The position numbers and the translations under genes are program-made. DNA of 64,000 nucleotides from the NCBI GenBank assembly GCA_041654095.1, contig JBAZED010000003.1, positions 1 to 64,000 of the forward strand. Reading direction: 5' to 3'. The notes under the pieces were generated by a model, which saw only the letters and a program-made list of their open reading frames with translations, searched no databases and was not told the DNA's origin. This stretch comes from UBA1424 sp041654095. GTDB taxonomy: Bacteria; Bacillota_I; Bacilli_A; RFN20; CAG-826. Positions 1 to 6,981 of this stretch are shown in pieces (the first letter of the stretch is position 1; each line of letters begins with the position of its first letter).

Positions 1-122
<122 letters not shown>

Positions 123-200
123 TTTATTCTAGTTCAAAATTATTAATCTGGTTTAGTATTTATTGTTAAAAAATTGACGTTAATGTTGTTTGTACATCTG

Positions 201-219
201 TTCAGTTTTCAAAGATCAG
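201..219 (-). promoter_or_regulatory. rRNA leader antitermination-type box
   Basis: The minus strand reads TGATCTTTGAAAACTGAAC about 80 nt before 16S. The CTTTGAAAACTRAAC motif is characteristic of leaders and spacers of rRNA operons in low-GC Gram-positive bacteria and is associated with antitermination and processing. The motif is seen in the sequence; the function is inferred from that precedent. Confidence 0.5.
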
Positions 220-221
220 CC

Positions 222-266
222 GCATGCTATACGCTAGTATAGGTCCTCTCGGACGAATTCGCATGC
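222..266 (-). promoter_or_regulatory. Folded element in rRNA leader (potential three-way junction)
   Basis: Two GCATGC hexamers (222-227 and 261-266) can pair and enclose two perfect small hairpins: TATAC/GTATA (228-241, four-base loop) and GTCC/GGAC (243-254, four-base loop). In the transcript this would form a compact three-way junction between the rrn promoter and 16S. It could serve RNase III-type processing or antitermination; nothing in the sequence decides between them. Confidence 0.5.
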
Positions 267-272
267 TTAGAT

Positions 273-301
273 AGAGTAACATTCATAATATGAAGTGTCA
301 A
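273..301 (-). promoter_or_regulatory. rRNA operon promoter
   Basis: On the minus strand a perfect -35 TTGACA (296-301) is separated by 17 nt from TACTCT (273-278), a weak -10. It lies about 150 nt upstream of the 16S 5' end, a normal distance for rrn promoters. The remainder of 302-404 holds no gene that I can support. Confidence 0.6.
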
Positions 302-404
302 GAATAAAATCTCAATTCTTTCGAGGCTGTCACGGCTCTTTCGATGCCTCGCACGTTTGCCCTAATGTAAATGCAAGAAAACGAGAACATTCTCAGCCTT
401 TTCT

Positions 405-437
405 AAAGAAAAAGACCGGTCCTTATCGGTCCGGTCT
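405..437 (-). terminator. Intrinsic terminator after desulfoferrodoxin
   Basis: On the minus strand AGACCGG (431-437) pairs with CCGGTCT (413-419) across an 11-nt loop and is followed by a T-rich run. It lies 22 bp past the desulfoferrodoxin stop and separates the tpiA/BI-1/dfx group from the rRNA promoter. Confidence 0.85.
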
Positions 438-459
438 CTGATTATCAAACGCAAATAGT

Positions 460-840
460 TTAGATTTCTTTTTTCCAAAGGCCGTGCAAATTGCAGAATT
501 CGTAGGCGGCTTTGGCGACTTCGCCGTCCACTAAACAGAAGGTGGCCACCGGCTCTTGACCTGGGTTCAACTTCGTCCGGCGAATACCGAGATTCGTCTC
601 GAGATGAATCCACTGAATGTAGTGCGCGGGGAGCATCGGATGGGTGACCGCTCCGACTTTGACGACGACTTTGTGACCTTCGACGGCGACTTCGGGAACG
701 TGTTTTTCGAGGGAGACGTTTTCTTGGGTGTTGGCCTCGACCTCTTCCATTTCCTGCCCGCAGCAGATCATCGCGACACCGCTATCGACAATCGATTCAA
801 CGAAATTGCCGCAGATGGGGCACTTAAAGAATTTTGACAT
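460..840 (-). CDS. dfx: Desulfoferrodoxin (superoxide reductase)
   Basis: The 126-aa cytosolic protein should reduce superoxide to hydrogen peroxide without releasing oxygen, the typical defence of anaerobes. The N-terminal desulforedoxin-like iron centre has all four cysteines (C7, C10, C26, C27). The neelaredoxin-like domain keeps the catalytic iron ligands H47, H67, H73, C116 and H119, and the EKH motif carries the usual Glu-Lys. It is therefore the two-iron type of superoxide reductase at the normal length. Electron donors (rubredoxin or similar) are not encoded in the window. It stands 78 bp downstream of the BI-1 gene and ends at a strong terminator, so it may be the last cistron of the glycolytic transcript, although a promoter of its own cannot be excluded. 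Confidence 0.95.
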   Translation of the reverse strand: MSKFFKCPICGNFVESIVDSGVAMICCGQEMEEVEANTQENVSLEKHVPEVAVEGHKVVVKVGAVTHPMLPAHYIQWIHLETNLGIRRTKLNPGQEPVATFCLVDGEVAKAAYEFCNLHGLWKKEI

Positions 841-918
841 TTTGGTTACCTCTCTTCTTCCTAAAATACATTTTATCGTGTTTTAGTCGGCCGTTAAATA
901 AGAATGCGCAAAATTCAT

Positions 919-1620
919 TTACCTTCTGACGACGCGGGACAGAATACTGGCGATCCGCATGAACATATATATAAAGTCAATATAAATACGAAAAGCACAA
1001 TACAAAGCTAGGTTATTGCTCCACTGACCGGAAGCGCTAATGCTCTTGATCCGCCAGACATCAAAGGCGGTGATGAGCATGACGGCTCCAAATGAAGCGA
1101 AAGTGACAATCCATTCCAGCGAAGAACTGCCGATAAACCAATTGATAAGAGAAAGAAAAATAGATCCGACCAAAAGACCGGTTCCGACGATTATCAATCC
1201 CGAGAGATTAACCTTTGAAAAGTAGCCGACGGCTGCCATCATGCCAAAGACGAGGCACGTCAAACCAAACGTCATGCCGATGAGATACCAATCCATCGTC
1301 AATGTCAAAGTTGAAAGCAAGACACCCATCGTAACCGCATAAATCGCAAAGGGCACAATGATGTTCTTGCGATTGCGGAAAACGCCGAAGACAATCCAAA
1401 AGATGAGGACTATCTGTATGCCGGAAGCGATGAGGACGACGGTCAGATAAGTGTTGCTGGCGACATCGATCGGGATGACGCTCGTAAAAAGATAACCCGT
1501 CAATAAAGCGATAGCCACCGTGACTAAAAAAGCAAGGGCGGCATAGCCAAAAACAACACCGAGAAATTTACTTTTCGTCGCCGCTTGAACTTCTGGTTCG
1601 TATACCCAATGGCTGTCCAA
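919..1620 (-). CDS. Bax inhibitor-1/YccA family membrane protein
   Basis: The 233-aa protein is almost entirely hydrophobic, with about seven membrane segments, and has the BI-1 family pattern including a C-terminal segment rich in aromatic residues (ALYCAFRIYIDFIYMFMRIA). Bacterial members form pH-sensitive Ca2+ leak channels (BsYetJ), and YccA interacts with FtsH; the role here is unknown. The start is a TTG codon at 1618-1620, supported by an AGGAG ribosome-binding site nine bases upstream. It lies only 12 bp after tpiA, so it is probably cotranscribed with glycolytic genes. That physical link has no obvious functional reason. Confidence 0.85.
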   Translation of the reverse strand: MDSHWVYEPEVQAATKSKFLGVVFGYAALAFLVTVAIALLTGYLFTSVIPIDVASNTYLTVVLIASGIQIVLIFWIVFGVFRNRKNIIVPFAIYAVTMGVLLSTLTLTMDWYLIGMTFGLTCLVFGMMAAVGYFSKVNLSGLIIVGTGLLVGSIFLSLINWFIGSSSLEWIVTFASFGAVMLITAFDVWRIKSISASGQWSNNLALYCAFRIYIDFIYMFMRIASILSRVVRR

Positions 1621-1632
1621 TCCTTTAATCTC

Positions 1633-2388
1633 CTAAATCATGTTGTTAATGAGCTCTTTAAACGACTCGATATTGAGCGAGGCGCCACCGACGAGAGCGC
1701 CATCGATATCCGTCGTCGAAAGATAGGTTCGAATATTATCGGGCTTGACTGACCCACCGTATAAAATGCGGATTGCTTCGGATGTTTCACCGTACAATTC
1801 GCGCAGCAAACCGCGGATGTACGAGCAGATGTCCTGAGCGATGTCGGAGGAGGCGTTTTTGCCGGTGCCAATCGACCAAACCGGTTCATAAGCCACGATA
1901 ACTTTTTGCGCCATTTCGGCCGGAATATCAGCAAAACCAGCTAAAATTTGCTGTTTTATTACTTTTTTTGTCGCTTTCCCCTCGAATTGGGTCAAGGTCT
2001 CGCCAACGCAGTAAACAGGCGTCATTTCATTCGCGAGCAAAGCTTTTATTTTGAGATTGCACTTTTCGCTCGTCTCATTATCATAAGTGCGGCGCTCGGA
2101 GTGGCCGATGATGGCCCACGAAATGCTGATTTCTTTGAGCATGGCAATCGACACTTCCCCGGTATACGCACCAGATGGTTGATAATGGACGTTTTGGGCT
2201 GCGACGATGAGATTCGGATTAAATTTTTTAACGATTGAAAGAGAGAGGTAAGTCGGGGCGACACCGATGTCGATATTATGCAGTTCGGCAAGAGCTGATA
2301 AAGCCAAAGAACCCAAGGCAAAAACCTTGGTCTCTTCGCGGGTCTTATTCATCTTCCAATTGCCGAGTAATAATTTTTTACGCATCAT
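1633..2388 (-). CDS. tpiA: Triose-phosphate isomerase
   Basis: The 251-aa enzyme interconverts dihydroxyacetone phosphate and glyceraldehyde 3-phosphate. The active-site signature is complete: N10 and K12 in GNWKMN, H96 in the IGHSERR motif, E168 in AYEPVWSIGTG (usually AYEPVWAIGTG) and the phosphate-binding GGSV and GGAS loops near the C-terminus. Two ATG codons in a row open the frame, so the true start may be the second. It follows pgk with a 5-bp gap, giving gapA-pgk-tpiA, the usual lower-glycolysis order of Bacillota. gpmI and eno, which often follow, are replaced here by a BI-1 gene. Confidence 0.98.
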   Translation of the reverse strand: MMRKKLLLGNWKMNKTREETKVFALGSLALSALAELHNIDIGVAPTYLSLSIVKKFNPNLIVAAQNVHYQPSGAYTGEVSIAMLKEISISWAIIGHSERRTYDNETSEKCNLKIKALLANEMTPVYCVGETLTQFEGKATKKVIKQQILAGFADIPAEMAQKVIVAYEPVWSIGTGKNASSDIAQDICSYIRGLLRELYGETSEAIRILYGGSVKPDNIRTYLSTTDIDGALVGGASLNIESFKELINNMI

Positions 2389-2393
2389 CTGAC

Positions 2394-3608
2394 CTACTTC
2401 AAAACATCGATGCCGGGCAGATGTCCGTCATTTTCGATCATCTCGAGCGAAGCGCCTCCCCCTGTGGAAACGTGCGAGAAGGAGTTGGTAAAGCCAAATT
2501 CGCTGACGGCCGCGGCTGAATCGCCACCGCCGCAGACGGTAAAGGCGCTGCGGAGTTTATCGACGGCTTCGCAAATCGCGATTGTGCCGGTCGCAAAATC
2601 CTTTTGTTCGAAAACGCCCATCGGACCATTCCAAAAGACCATTTTAGCCTTGGCGATTTCCTGTTGAAATAAAGCGGCTGTCTTCGGGCCGATGTCCATT
2701 CCCTCATAACCATCGGGAATATTGACGCCATCCGTCACGATCTTCTCAGTCCAACCTTCAAAAGCGTTGGTGCAGACGGAATCGACCGGTAAGAGAATGC
2801 GGCCATTCGCAGCCTCATAACATTTTTTAGCATAGTCCAACTGATCATCTTCACACGGCGATTTTCCAATCGTTCGGCCGATGGCTTTTGAGAAAGTGTA
2901 GGCCATCGCTCCTCCGATGAGAATTTTGTCGCACTTTTTTAAAAGTGAATCGATGACTTTAATCTTATCGGAAACCTTGAAACCGCCGAGGATGGCGATG
3001 TAAGGACGGTCGCCCTCCTTAACTTCGACGCACCGCGTCAAATTGCGAATTTCTTTTTCGACGAGGTAGCCGACAGCGACTGGCTTGCCCTGGGCTTTGA
3101 GAATTTCGGGAATGCCATAGGTCGAGGCGTGAGCCCGGTGGGCGCTGCCAAAGGCATCCATGACATAAATGTCGATGTTTTCAGCCCATTTTTTCGCTAG
3201 TTCGGGGTCATTTTTCTCTTCGCCTATTTCGTAGCGGGTGTTTTGGAGTAAAACGACTTCGCCGTTTTCGATGGTCCGGATGAAAAAGGTGGCGAGATCA
3301 CCGGTCGTCTCAGGGCAGAAAGCAACGGGAGCTTTGATGATCTCTGAAAGACGAGCCGCCACGGGAGCGAGGTCGTTTTTCTTCTTCGCAGCTTCCACGA
3401 CTTCGGGAGCTTCTTTGTGCTGAATTTTTCCGAGGTGGGAGAGAAGAATAACTTTCGCGCCATGGGAAATGAGGTTTTTTATCGTCGGTGCGGCTTGAAC
3501 GATGCGGTTGTCATCGCGAATTTTTCCGTCCTTGAGCGGAACATTAAAGTCGACGCGAACTAAGATGCGCTTGCCCTTAATATCTCCTAATTGATCAATT
3601 GTAAGCAT
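2394..3608 (-). CDS. pgk: Phosphoglycerate kinase
   Basis: The 404-aa protein transfers the acyl phosphate of 1,3-bisphosphoglycerate to ADP. The N-terminal substrate-binding signature is RVDFNVPLKDGKI. The substrate His is in the ILLSHLGK segment, the hinge region carries the MDAFGSAHRAHAS motif, and the C-terminal nucleotide domain has GGGDSAAAV and the STGGGASLE motif. Length and order of motifs are normal. A terminator-like hairpin sits just upstream, between gapA and pgk, so pgk expression probably depends on read-through from the gapA promoter and should be lower than gapA. Confidence 0.98.
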   Translation of the reverse strand: MLTIDQLGDIKGKRILVRVDFNVPLKDGKIRDDNRIVQAAPTIKNLISHGAKVILLSHLGKIQHKEAPEVVEAAKKKNDLAPVAARLSEIIKAPVAFCPETTGDLATFFIRTIENGEVVLLQNTRYEIGEEKNDPELAKKWAENIDIYVMDAFGSAHRAHASTYGIPEILKAQGKPVAVGYLVEKEIRNLTRCVEVKEGDRPYIAILGGFKVSDKIKVIDSLLKKCDKILIGGAMAYTFSKAIGRTIGKSPCEDDQLDYAKKCYEAANGRILLPVDSVCTNAFEGWTEKIVTDGVNIPDGYEGMDIGPKTAALFQQEIAKAKMVFWNGPMGVFEQKDFATGTIAICEAVDKLRSAFTVCGGGDSAAAVSEFGFTNSFSHVSTGGGASLEMIENDGHLPGIDVLK

Positions 3609-3621
3609 AATTATGCCTCCT

Positions 3622-3657
3622 TATAAAACAAAAAGGTGCCTTTGTGAAAGCACCTTT
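3622..3657 (-). terminator. Terminator/attenuator between gapA and pgk
   Basis: On the minus strand an eight-base stem (AAAGGTGC at 3650-3657 with GCACCTTT at 3632-3639) is followed by TTGTTTTAT. It lies inside the gapA-pgk gap, about 20 bp before the pgk start, with the pgk ribosome-binding site right after the T-run. It looks like an intrinsic terminator that lets part of the transcripts continue. Confidence 0.75.
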
Positions 3658-3666
3658 GTCGCCAAC

Positions 3667-4704
3667 TTATTTTATACCTAAAACTTTCGCTAATTCCTTG
3701 GCAATACGCACGTATTGACAAGTATAGCTGTATTCGTTGTCGTACCAAGCGACGACTTTGACAAACTGCTGGCCATCCGGGTTGGTGAAGACGGCGGTTT
3801 GCGTGGCGTCGAAGATCGAGCCGGCCGTCGCACCGATGATGTCGCTCGAAACGATTTCATCTTCGGTATAGGCGAGAATGTCTTTGAGATAGGTTTTGGA
3901 GGCTTCTTTCATCGCCGCGTTGATTTCTTCGACGGTGACCTCTTTATTAAGGAGTAAGGACAAGTCGACCAATGAACCATCGATGACGGGGACGCGGAGC
4001 GCTCCGCCTTGAAGGCGACCCTTCAATTCGGGAATGACGAGGTTGATGGCTTTGGCAGCCCCAGTAGTCGTCGGAACGATGTTGGCGGCAGCGGCTCGAC
4101 CGCGGCGACTATTGCCTTTTTTGACTAAGTCAAGAGTTGTTTGATCGTTCGTATAAGCGTGGACGGTCGTCATATATCCGCCCTTGATCCCAAATTTATC
4201 GACGAGAACTTTGCAAACGGGCGCCAAGCAGTTGGTCGTGCAAGAAGCGCCGGAGATGACAGTCATATCCTTGGTCAATTTGCCTTCGTTAACCCCATAG
4301 ACAAAAGTCGGAGTTTCTTTATCAGCCGGAGCGGAGATGACGACGCCTTTGGCTCCACCTTCAGTGATGTGAACCGAGGCATCGGCTTTACCTTTGAAAC
4401 GACCGGTGCACTCGAGGACGAGTTCCGCGCCGTAATCCGACCACTTAATCAGTTTGGGATCAGGCTGCCCGAGGACGGGAATAGCTTTGCCCTTGTAAAC
4501 AATGGCGTTTTTCTCGACGTCGACGGTGATGTCATCGACACCGAAACGCTTGTGAGCAGTATCGTATTTAAGAAGATAGGCTAATGAAGCAGCATCCGCC
4601 AAATCATTGATGGCGACGACTTCGAAATCACCAGTCTCATAAGCCCTTCTAAAGGTGAGACGGCCGATTCTTCCGAATCCATTTATAGCGACTTTAATTG
4701 ACAT
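3667..4704 (-). CDS. gapA: Glyceraldehyde-3-phosphate dehydrogenase, NAD type
   Basis: The 345-aa enzyme oxidises glyceraldehyde 3-phosphate to 1,3-bisphosphoglycerate. It has the Rossmann motif NGFGRIGR (residues 8-15), the catalytic C155 in SGASCTTNCLAP, the TTVHAYTNDQ segment and the WYDNE motif. The acidic residue in AINDL after the second strand fits the glycolytic NAD-dependent form. It is the first gene of the gapA-pgk-tpiA unit. The CggR repressor that precedes gapA in Bacillus is absent; a small XRE regulator and a cre-like operator occupy that place. It starts at ATG with an AAGGAGG ribosome-binding site. Confidence 0.98.
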   Translation of the reverse strand: MSIKVAINGFGRIGRLTFRRAYETGDFEVVAINDLADAASLAYLLKYDTAHKRFGVDDITVDVEKNAIVYKGKAIPVLGQPDPKLIKWSDYGAELVLECTGRFKGKADASVHITEGGAKGVVISAPADKETPTFVYGVNEGKLTKDMTVISGASCTTNCLAPVCKVLVDKFGIKGGYMTTVHAYTNDQTTLDLVKKGNSRRGRAAAANIVPTTTGAAKAINLVIPELKGRLQGGALRVPVIDGSLVDLSLLLNKEVTVEEINAAMKEASKTYLKDILAYTEDEIVSSDIIGATAGSIFDATQTAVFTNPDGQQFVKVVAWYDNEYSYTCQYVRIAKELAKVLGIK

Positions 4705-4733
4705 ATATATGTCCTCCTTTTTCTACCGCGTTT

Positions 4734-4762
4734 ATTATATAGGAAATCCGCCCTTTATTTAA
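4734..4762 (-). promoter_or_regulatory. gapA promoter
   Basis: The minus strand has -10 TATAAT (4734-4739) and -35 TTAAAT (4757-4762) with a 17-nt spacer. The spacer contains GCGGATTTCC, which also occurs in the nifJ promoter spacer. Confidence 0.7.
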
Positions 4763-4774
4763 GCAAAAAGAATT

Positions 4775-4788
4775 TGTAAGCGTTTACG
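4775..4788 (+). promoter_or_regulatory. cre-like catabolite operator upstream of gapA
   Basis: TGTAAGCGTTTACG is a near-palindrome (GTAA-RCGY-TTAC) that matches the cre consensus TGWAARCGYTWNCW at 13 of 14 positions. It sits just upstream of the gapA -35 box, a position from which CcpA activates rather than represses in Bacillus (ackA, pta). Another LacI-family regulator could equally bind such a site. Confidence 0.6.
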
Positions 4789-4829
4789 AATTTGAAATGC
4801 GACGGCAAAAATGTAAATAAAACTGAGTT

Positions 4830-5057
4830 TTATATGAAGGGGAACGATGTGATTCCCTTGAAAAGATTTTCAAGGCTGACCTCAAAGGCGAAGGCAACTT
4901 TTTCGAGCACCTTCAAAGAGGGATTGCGCCGGCCATTTTCCAAATCCGATAAATAGTTACGGTTGAGATTGGCGCGAAAGGCTAACTCCTCTTGATTCCA
5001 GCCGCGGAGTTTGCGGAGGGTGGCGATTTTCTTGCCCAACTGCAGGTTAGTCTTCAT
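4830..5057 (-). CDS. Small XRE-family HTH regulator
   Basis: The 75-aa protein is essentially one lambda-repressor/Cro-type helix-turn-helix domain (residues 7-68), with the typical LGKKIATLRKLRGWNQEELA start and the NRNYLSDLENGRRNPSL recognition-helix region. It has no sensor domain. Its start overlaps the end of whiA by 11 bp, so it is translationally linked to rapZ-whiA, and it ends about 40 bp before the gapA operator and promoter. It may regulate its own operon or gapA, which lacks CggR; the target is inferred from position only. Confidence 0.85.
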   Translation of the reverse strand: MKTNLQLGKKIATLRKLRGWNQEELAFRANLNRNYLSDLENGRRNPSLKVLEKVAFAFEVSLENLFKGITSFPFI

Positions 5058-6012
5058 TTTTTTCGCCTCGATAGCGGCGCGCTAAGACATTCAAGGCCCG
5101 AAAGAGATGATTGACGTTCGACTTGGTGACAACTTCTCCCATTTTATCGCCCATCAAGGCCGCCAACTCATCCATCGTCGCGTCTTCGTTTTGGAGGCGC
5201 AAACGGGCGAGTATCTTCTGCTTTTCGTTGGCGAGGTGCTCAATTCCCAATATTTCATCAATCGCTTTAATGTCGGCAAGTTGCCGATGCGAAGAATTCA
5301 TCGTCTTGGTGTAATTGGCCGTATCGAGATTTTGCAGGCGGTTGCCGATGTTGGCGAATTCGCGGTCGATGCGCGTGTTTTCAAATTCGAGCGAAGCATC
5401 GGTCGCACCCATCAAAATCAAGAAATCGGCAATTTGATCAGACTTCTTCAAATAGACGACGAACGAATCGCGCCGCTTGATGACCTTGGGATGAAAACTC
5501 CCCCCTTTATATTTCTCGATCAGTTTCAAAAACCATTTGGCGTAGTTTTCGTCGTTGAGCGAGATCTCGAAATGGTAATTGGAGCTGCGCGGGCTATTGA
5601 CCGATCCCGAAGCTAGAAAAGCCCCGCCGAGATAACCGCCGATCATGTCGTCATTATAGACGATGTTCTTGGCGATTTTTCCTTCGAGGAACGATATTTC
5701 CAAATCGCCCATGATGTACTCGGCTTCTTGATCGATGATGACGTTATAAGTCGTGCGCTTTTTAAACTTCATCGATTTTTCATAGGAAAAGCGAATGTTG
5801 ATCCCATAGATTCTCTGGATGATCAAATAGATGAATTTGGCGATTTTGGCGTTCTCGGTTTGCAAAAGAATCGCGACGTGGCGATTCTTGATTTCCATCC
5901 GACCGTTAACTTTGATGAAGGCCGCGACGAGTGAGCGCAGCCGTTCTTCGCTAAATGGTTTGGTGACTATTTCTTCTTTTACACGGCGCGTAAAAGAAAT
6001 CGTCGGTCTCAC
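5047..6012 (-). CDS. whiA: WhiA-family DNA-binding protein
   Basis: The 321-aa protein has the two parts of WhiA: an N-terminal LAGLIDADG-derived domain (about residues 10-220; the GGYLGGAFLASGSVNSP segment is diagnostic) and a C-terminal helix-turn-helix (about 225-310). WhiA is conserved in Gram-positive bacteria; in Streptomyces it controls sporulation septation genes and in Bacillus it affects cell division and chromosome segregation. Its ATG overlaps the rapZ stop (ATGA overlap). In Bacillus yvcK lies between rapZ and whiA; here it is missing from that place. Confidence 0.95.
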   Translation of the reverse strand: MRPTISFTRRVKEEIVTKPFSEERLRSLVAAFIKVNGRMEIKNRHVAILLQTENAKIAKFIYLIIQRIYGINIRFSYEKSMKFKKRTTYNVIIDQEAEYIMGDLEISFLEGKIAKNIVYNDDMIGGYLGGAFLASGSVNSPRSSNYHFEISLNDENYAKWFLKLIEKYKGGSFHPKVIKRRDSFVVYLKKSDQIADFLILMGATDASLEFENTRIDREFANIGNRLQNLDTANYTKTMNSSHRQLADIKAIDEILGIEHLANEKQKILARLRLQNEDATMDELAALMGDKMGEVVTKSNVNHLFRALNVLARRYRGEKNED

Positions 6013-6857
6013 TTTTTAAATTTCCCAATATCGCGGTGCAAGCACAAAGTCCGGTATTTATTCGCGTATTTTTTAGCTAGGTAATCGGCGATGACGACCG
6101 AGCGATGTTGACCGCCGCTGCAGCCGATGCCGACGAGAAAGAAGTTCCGATCTTCTTCTTTGACTTTGGCGAGGTAGTAATCGAGGTATTTCTCAATATT
6201 TTTAATTAGCTCTTGGGCTTCTTTATCTTCGAGAACGAATTTCTTGACGGGTTCGTCTTCTCCGGTCATATCCTTCAGTTCGGAAACCCAATAAGGATTG
6301 GGGATGATGCGCGTATCGAACATGATTTCGATATCGAGCGGAATACCGTGCTTAAATCCGAAGGAAACAAAACTGACAGTCAAATTGCCGCTTTCCATCC
6401 CTTGGATGTTCGTAAAGATGAACTTGCGAAGTTCCGTGGCTGTCTTACTGGTCGTGTCGATATACATATCGACATCCTTTTTTAAACCATCCATGATGCG
6501 GCGATCGCGAGTGATCGACTCCGCTAGGGATAGACCATGAGCTTGGGCGGGGTGAATGTGCCTCGTTAAACGAAAGCGCGTCAATAGTTCTGACTCGGAA
6601 GTATCCAAGCCTAAAAAGACGACGCGGAAGTGAGCGTTCTCGCGAGCCTTTTGAGCGGCTTTGAGCGCCTCATCAATAGCCACGACGACGACGGTTCGAC
6701 GGTAGCGAACCATATCGTCTTCAAAGGCTTTAAAAAGCTTCGAAATAACTGAGAGAGGGACGTTCTCAACGATGTAGTAGTCCATCTCTTCGAAGGCGCG
6801 AACGGCGGTTGATTTGCCGGCTCCAGAGACGCCGGTCAGGATAATTAGGTCAATCAT
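6009..6857 (-). CDS. rapZ: RapZ/YvcJ nucleotide-binding protein
   Basis: The protein is about 282 aa, with an N-terminal P-loop (GVSGAGKST at residues 9-17) and the conserved C-terminal domain with IGCSGGQHRSV. RapZ proteins bind ATP/GTP; in E. coli RapZ controls decay of the glmZ small RNA, and in Bacillus YvcJ affects competence. I start it at ATG 6857 because homologues begin MIDLIILTGVSG; an ATG six codons upstream is in frame, but neither has a strong ribosome-binding site. It ends in TGA, which shows that TGA is a stop here. It heads rapZ-whiA-xre. Confidence 0.95.
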   Translation of the reverse strand: MIDLIILTGVSGAGKSTAVRAFEEMDYYIVENVPLSVISKLFKAFEDDMVRYRRTVVVVAIDEALKAAQKARENAHFRVVFLGLDTSESELLTRFRLTRHIHPAQAHGLSLAESITRDRRIMDGLKKDVDMYIDTTSKTATELRKFIFTNIQGMESGNLTVSFVSFGFKHGIPLDIEIMFDTRIIPNPYWVSELKDMTGEDEPVKKFVLEDKEAQELIKNIEKYLDYYLAKVKEEDRNFFLVGIGCSGGQHRSVVIADYLAKKYANKYRTLCLHRDIGKFKK

Positions 6858-6934
6858 AAAAATACTTTCTAACATCTATATTAGCACACGAATCTTATAA
6901 GAAGATGCAAATAGCACCGAAAATTGCCGGTATT

Positions 6935-6961
6935 AAAAAAGCGATGCCGTGGCGACATCGC
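6935..6961 (-). terminator. Terminator after the thioredoxin-reductase-like gene
   Basis: On the minus strand GCGATG pairs with CATCGC (6941-6946 with 6956-6961) around a nine-base loop and is followed by TTTTTT. It separates the uvrA-lgt-ppaX-trxB group from rapZ-whiA-xre. Confidence 0.85.
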
Positions 6962-6981
6962 CTCGATAATATCCGATTTTT

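Noticed and set aside
362..613. Open frame overlapping the desulfoferrodoxin gene and its terminator
   Set aside because: It runs through the terminator hairpin and has no family resemblance; desulfoferrodoxin in the other frame is certain.
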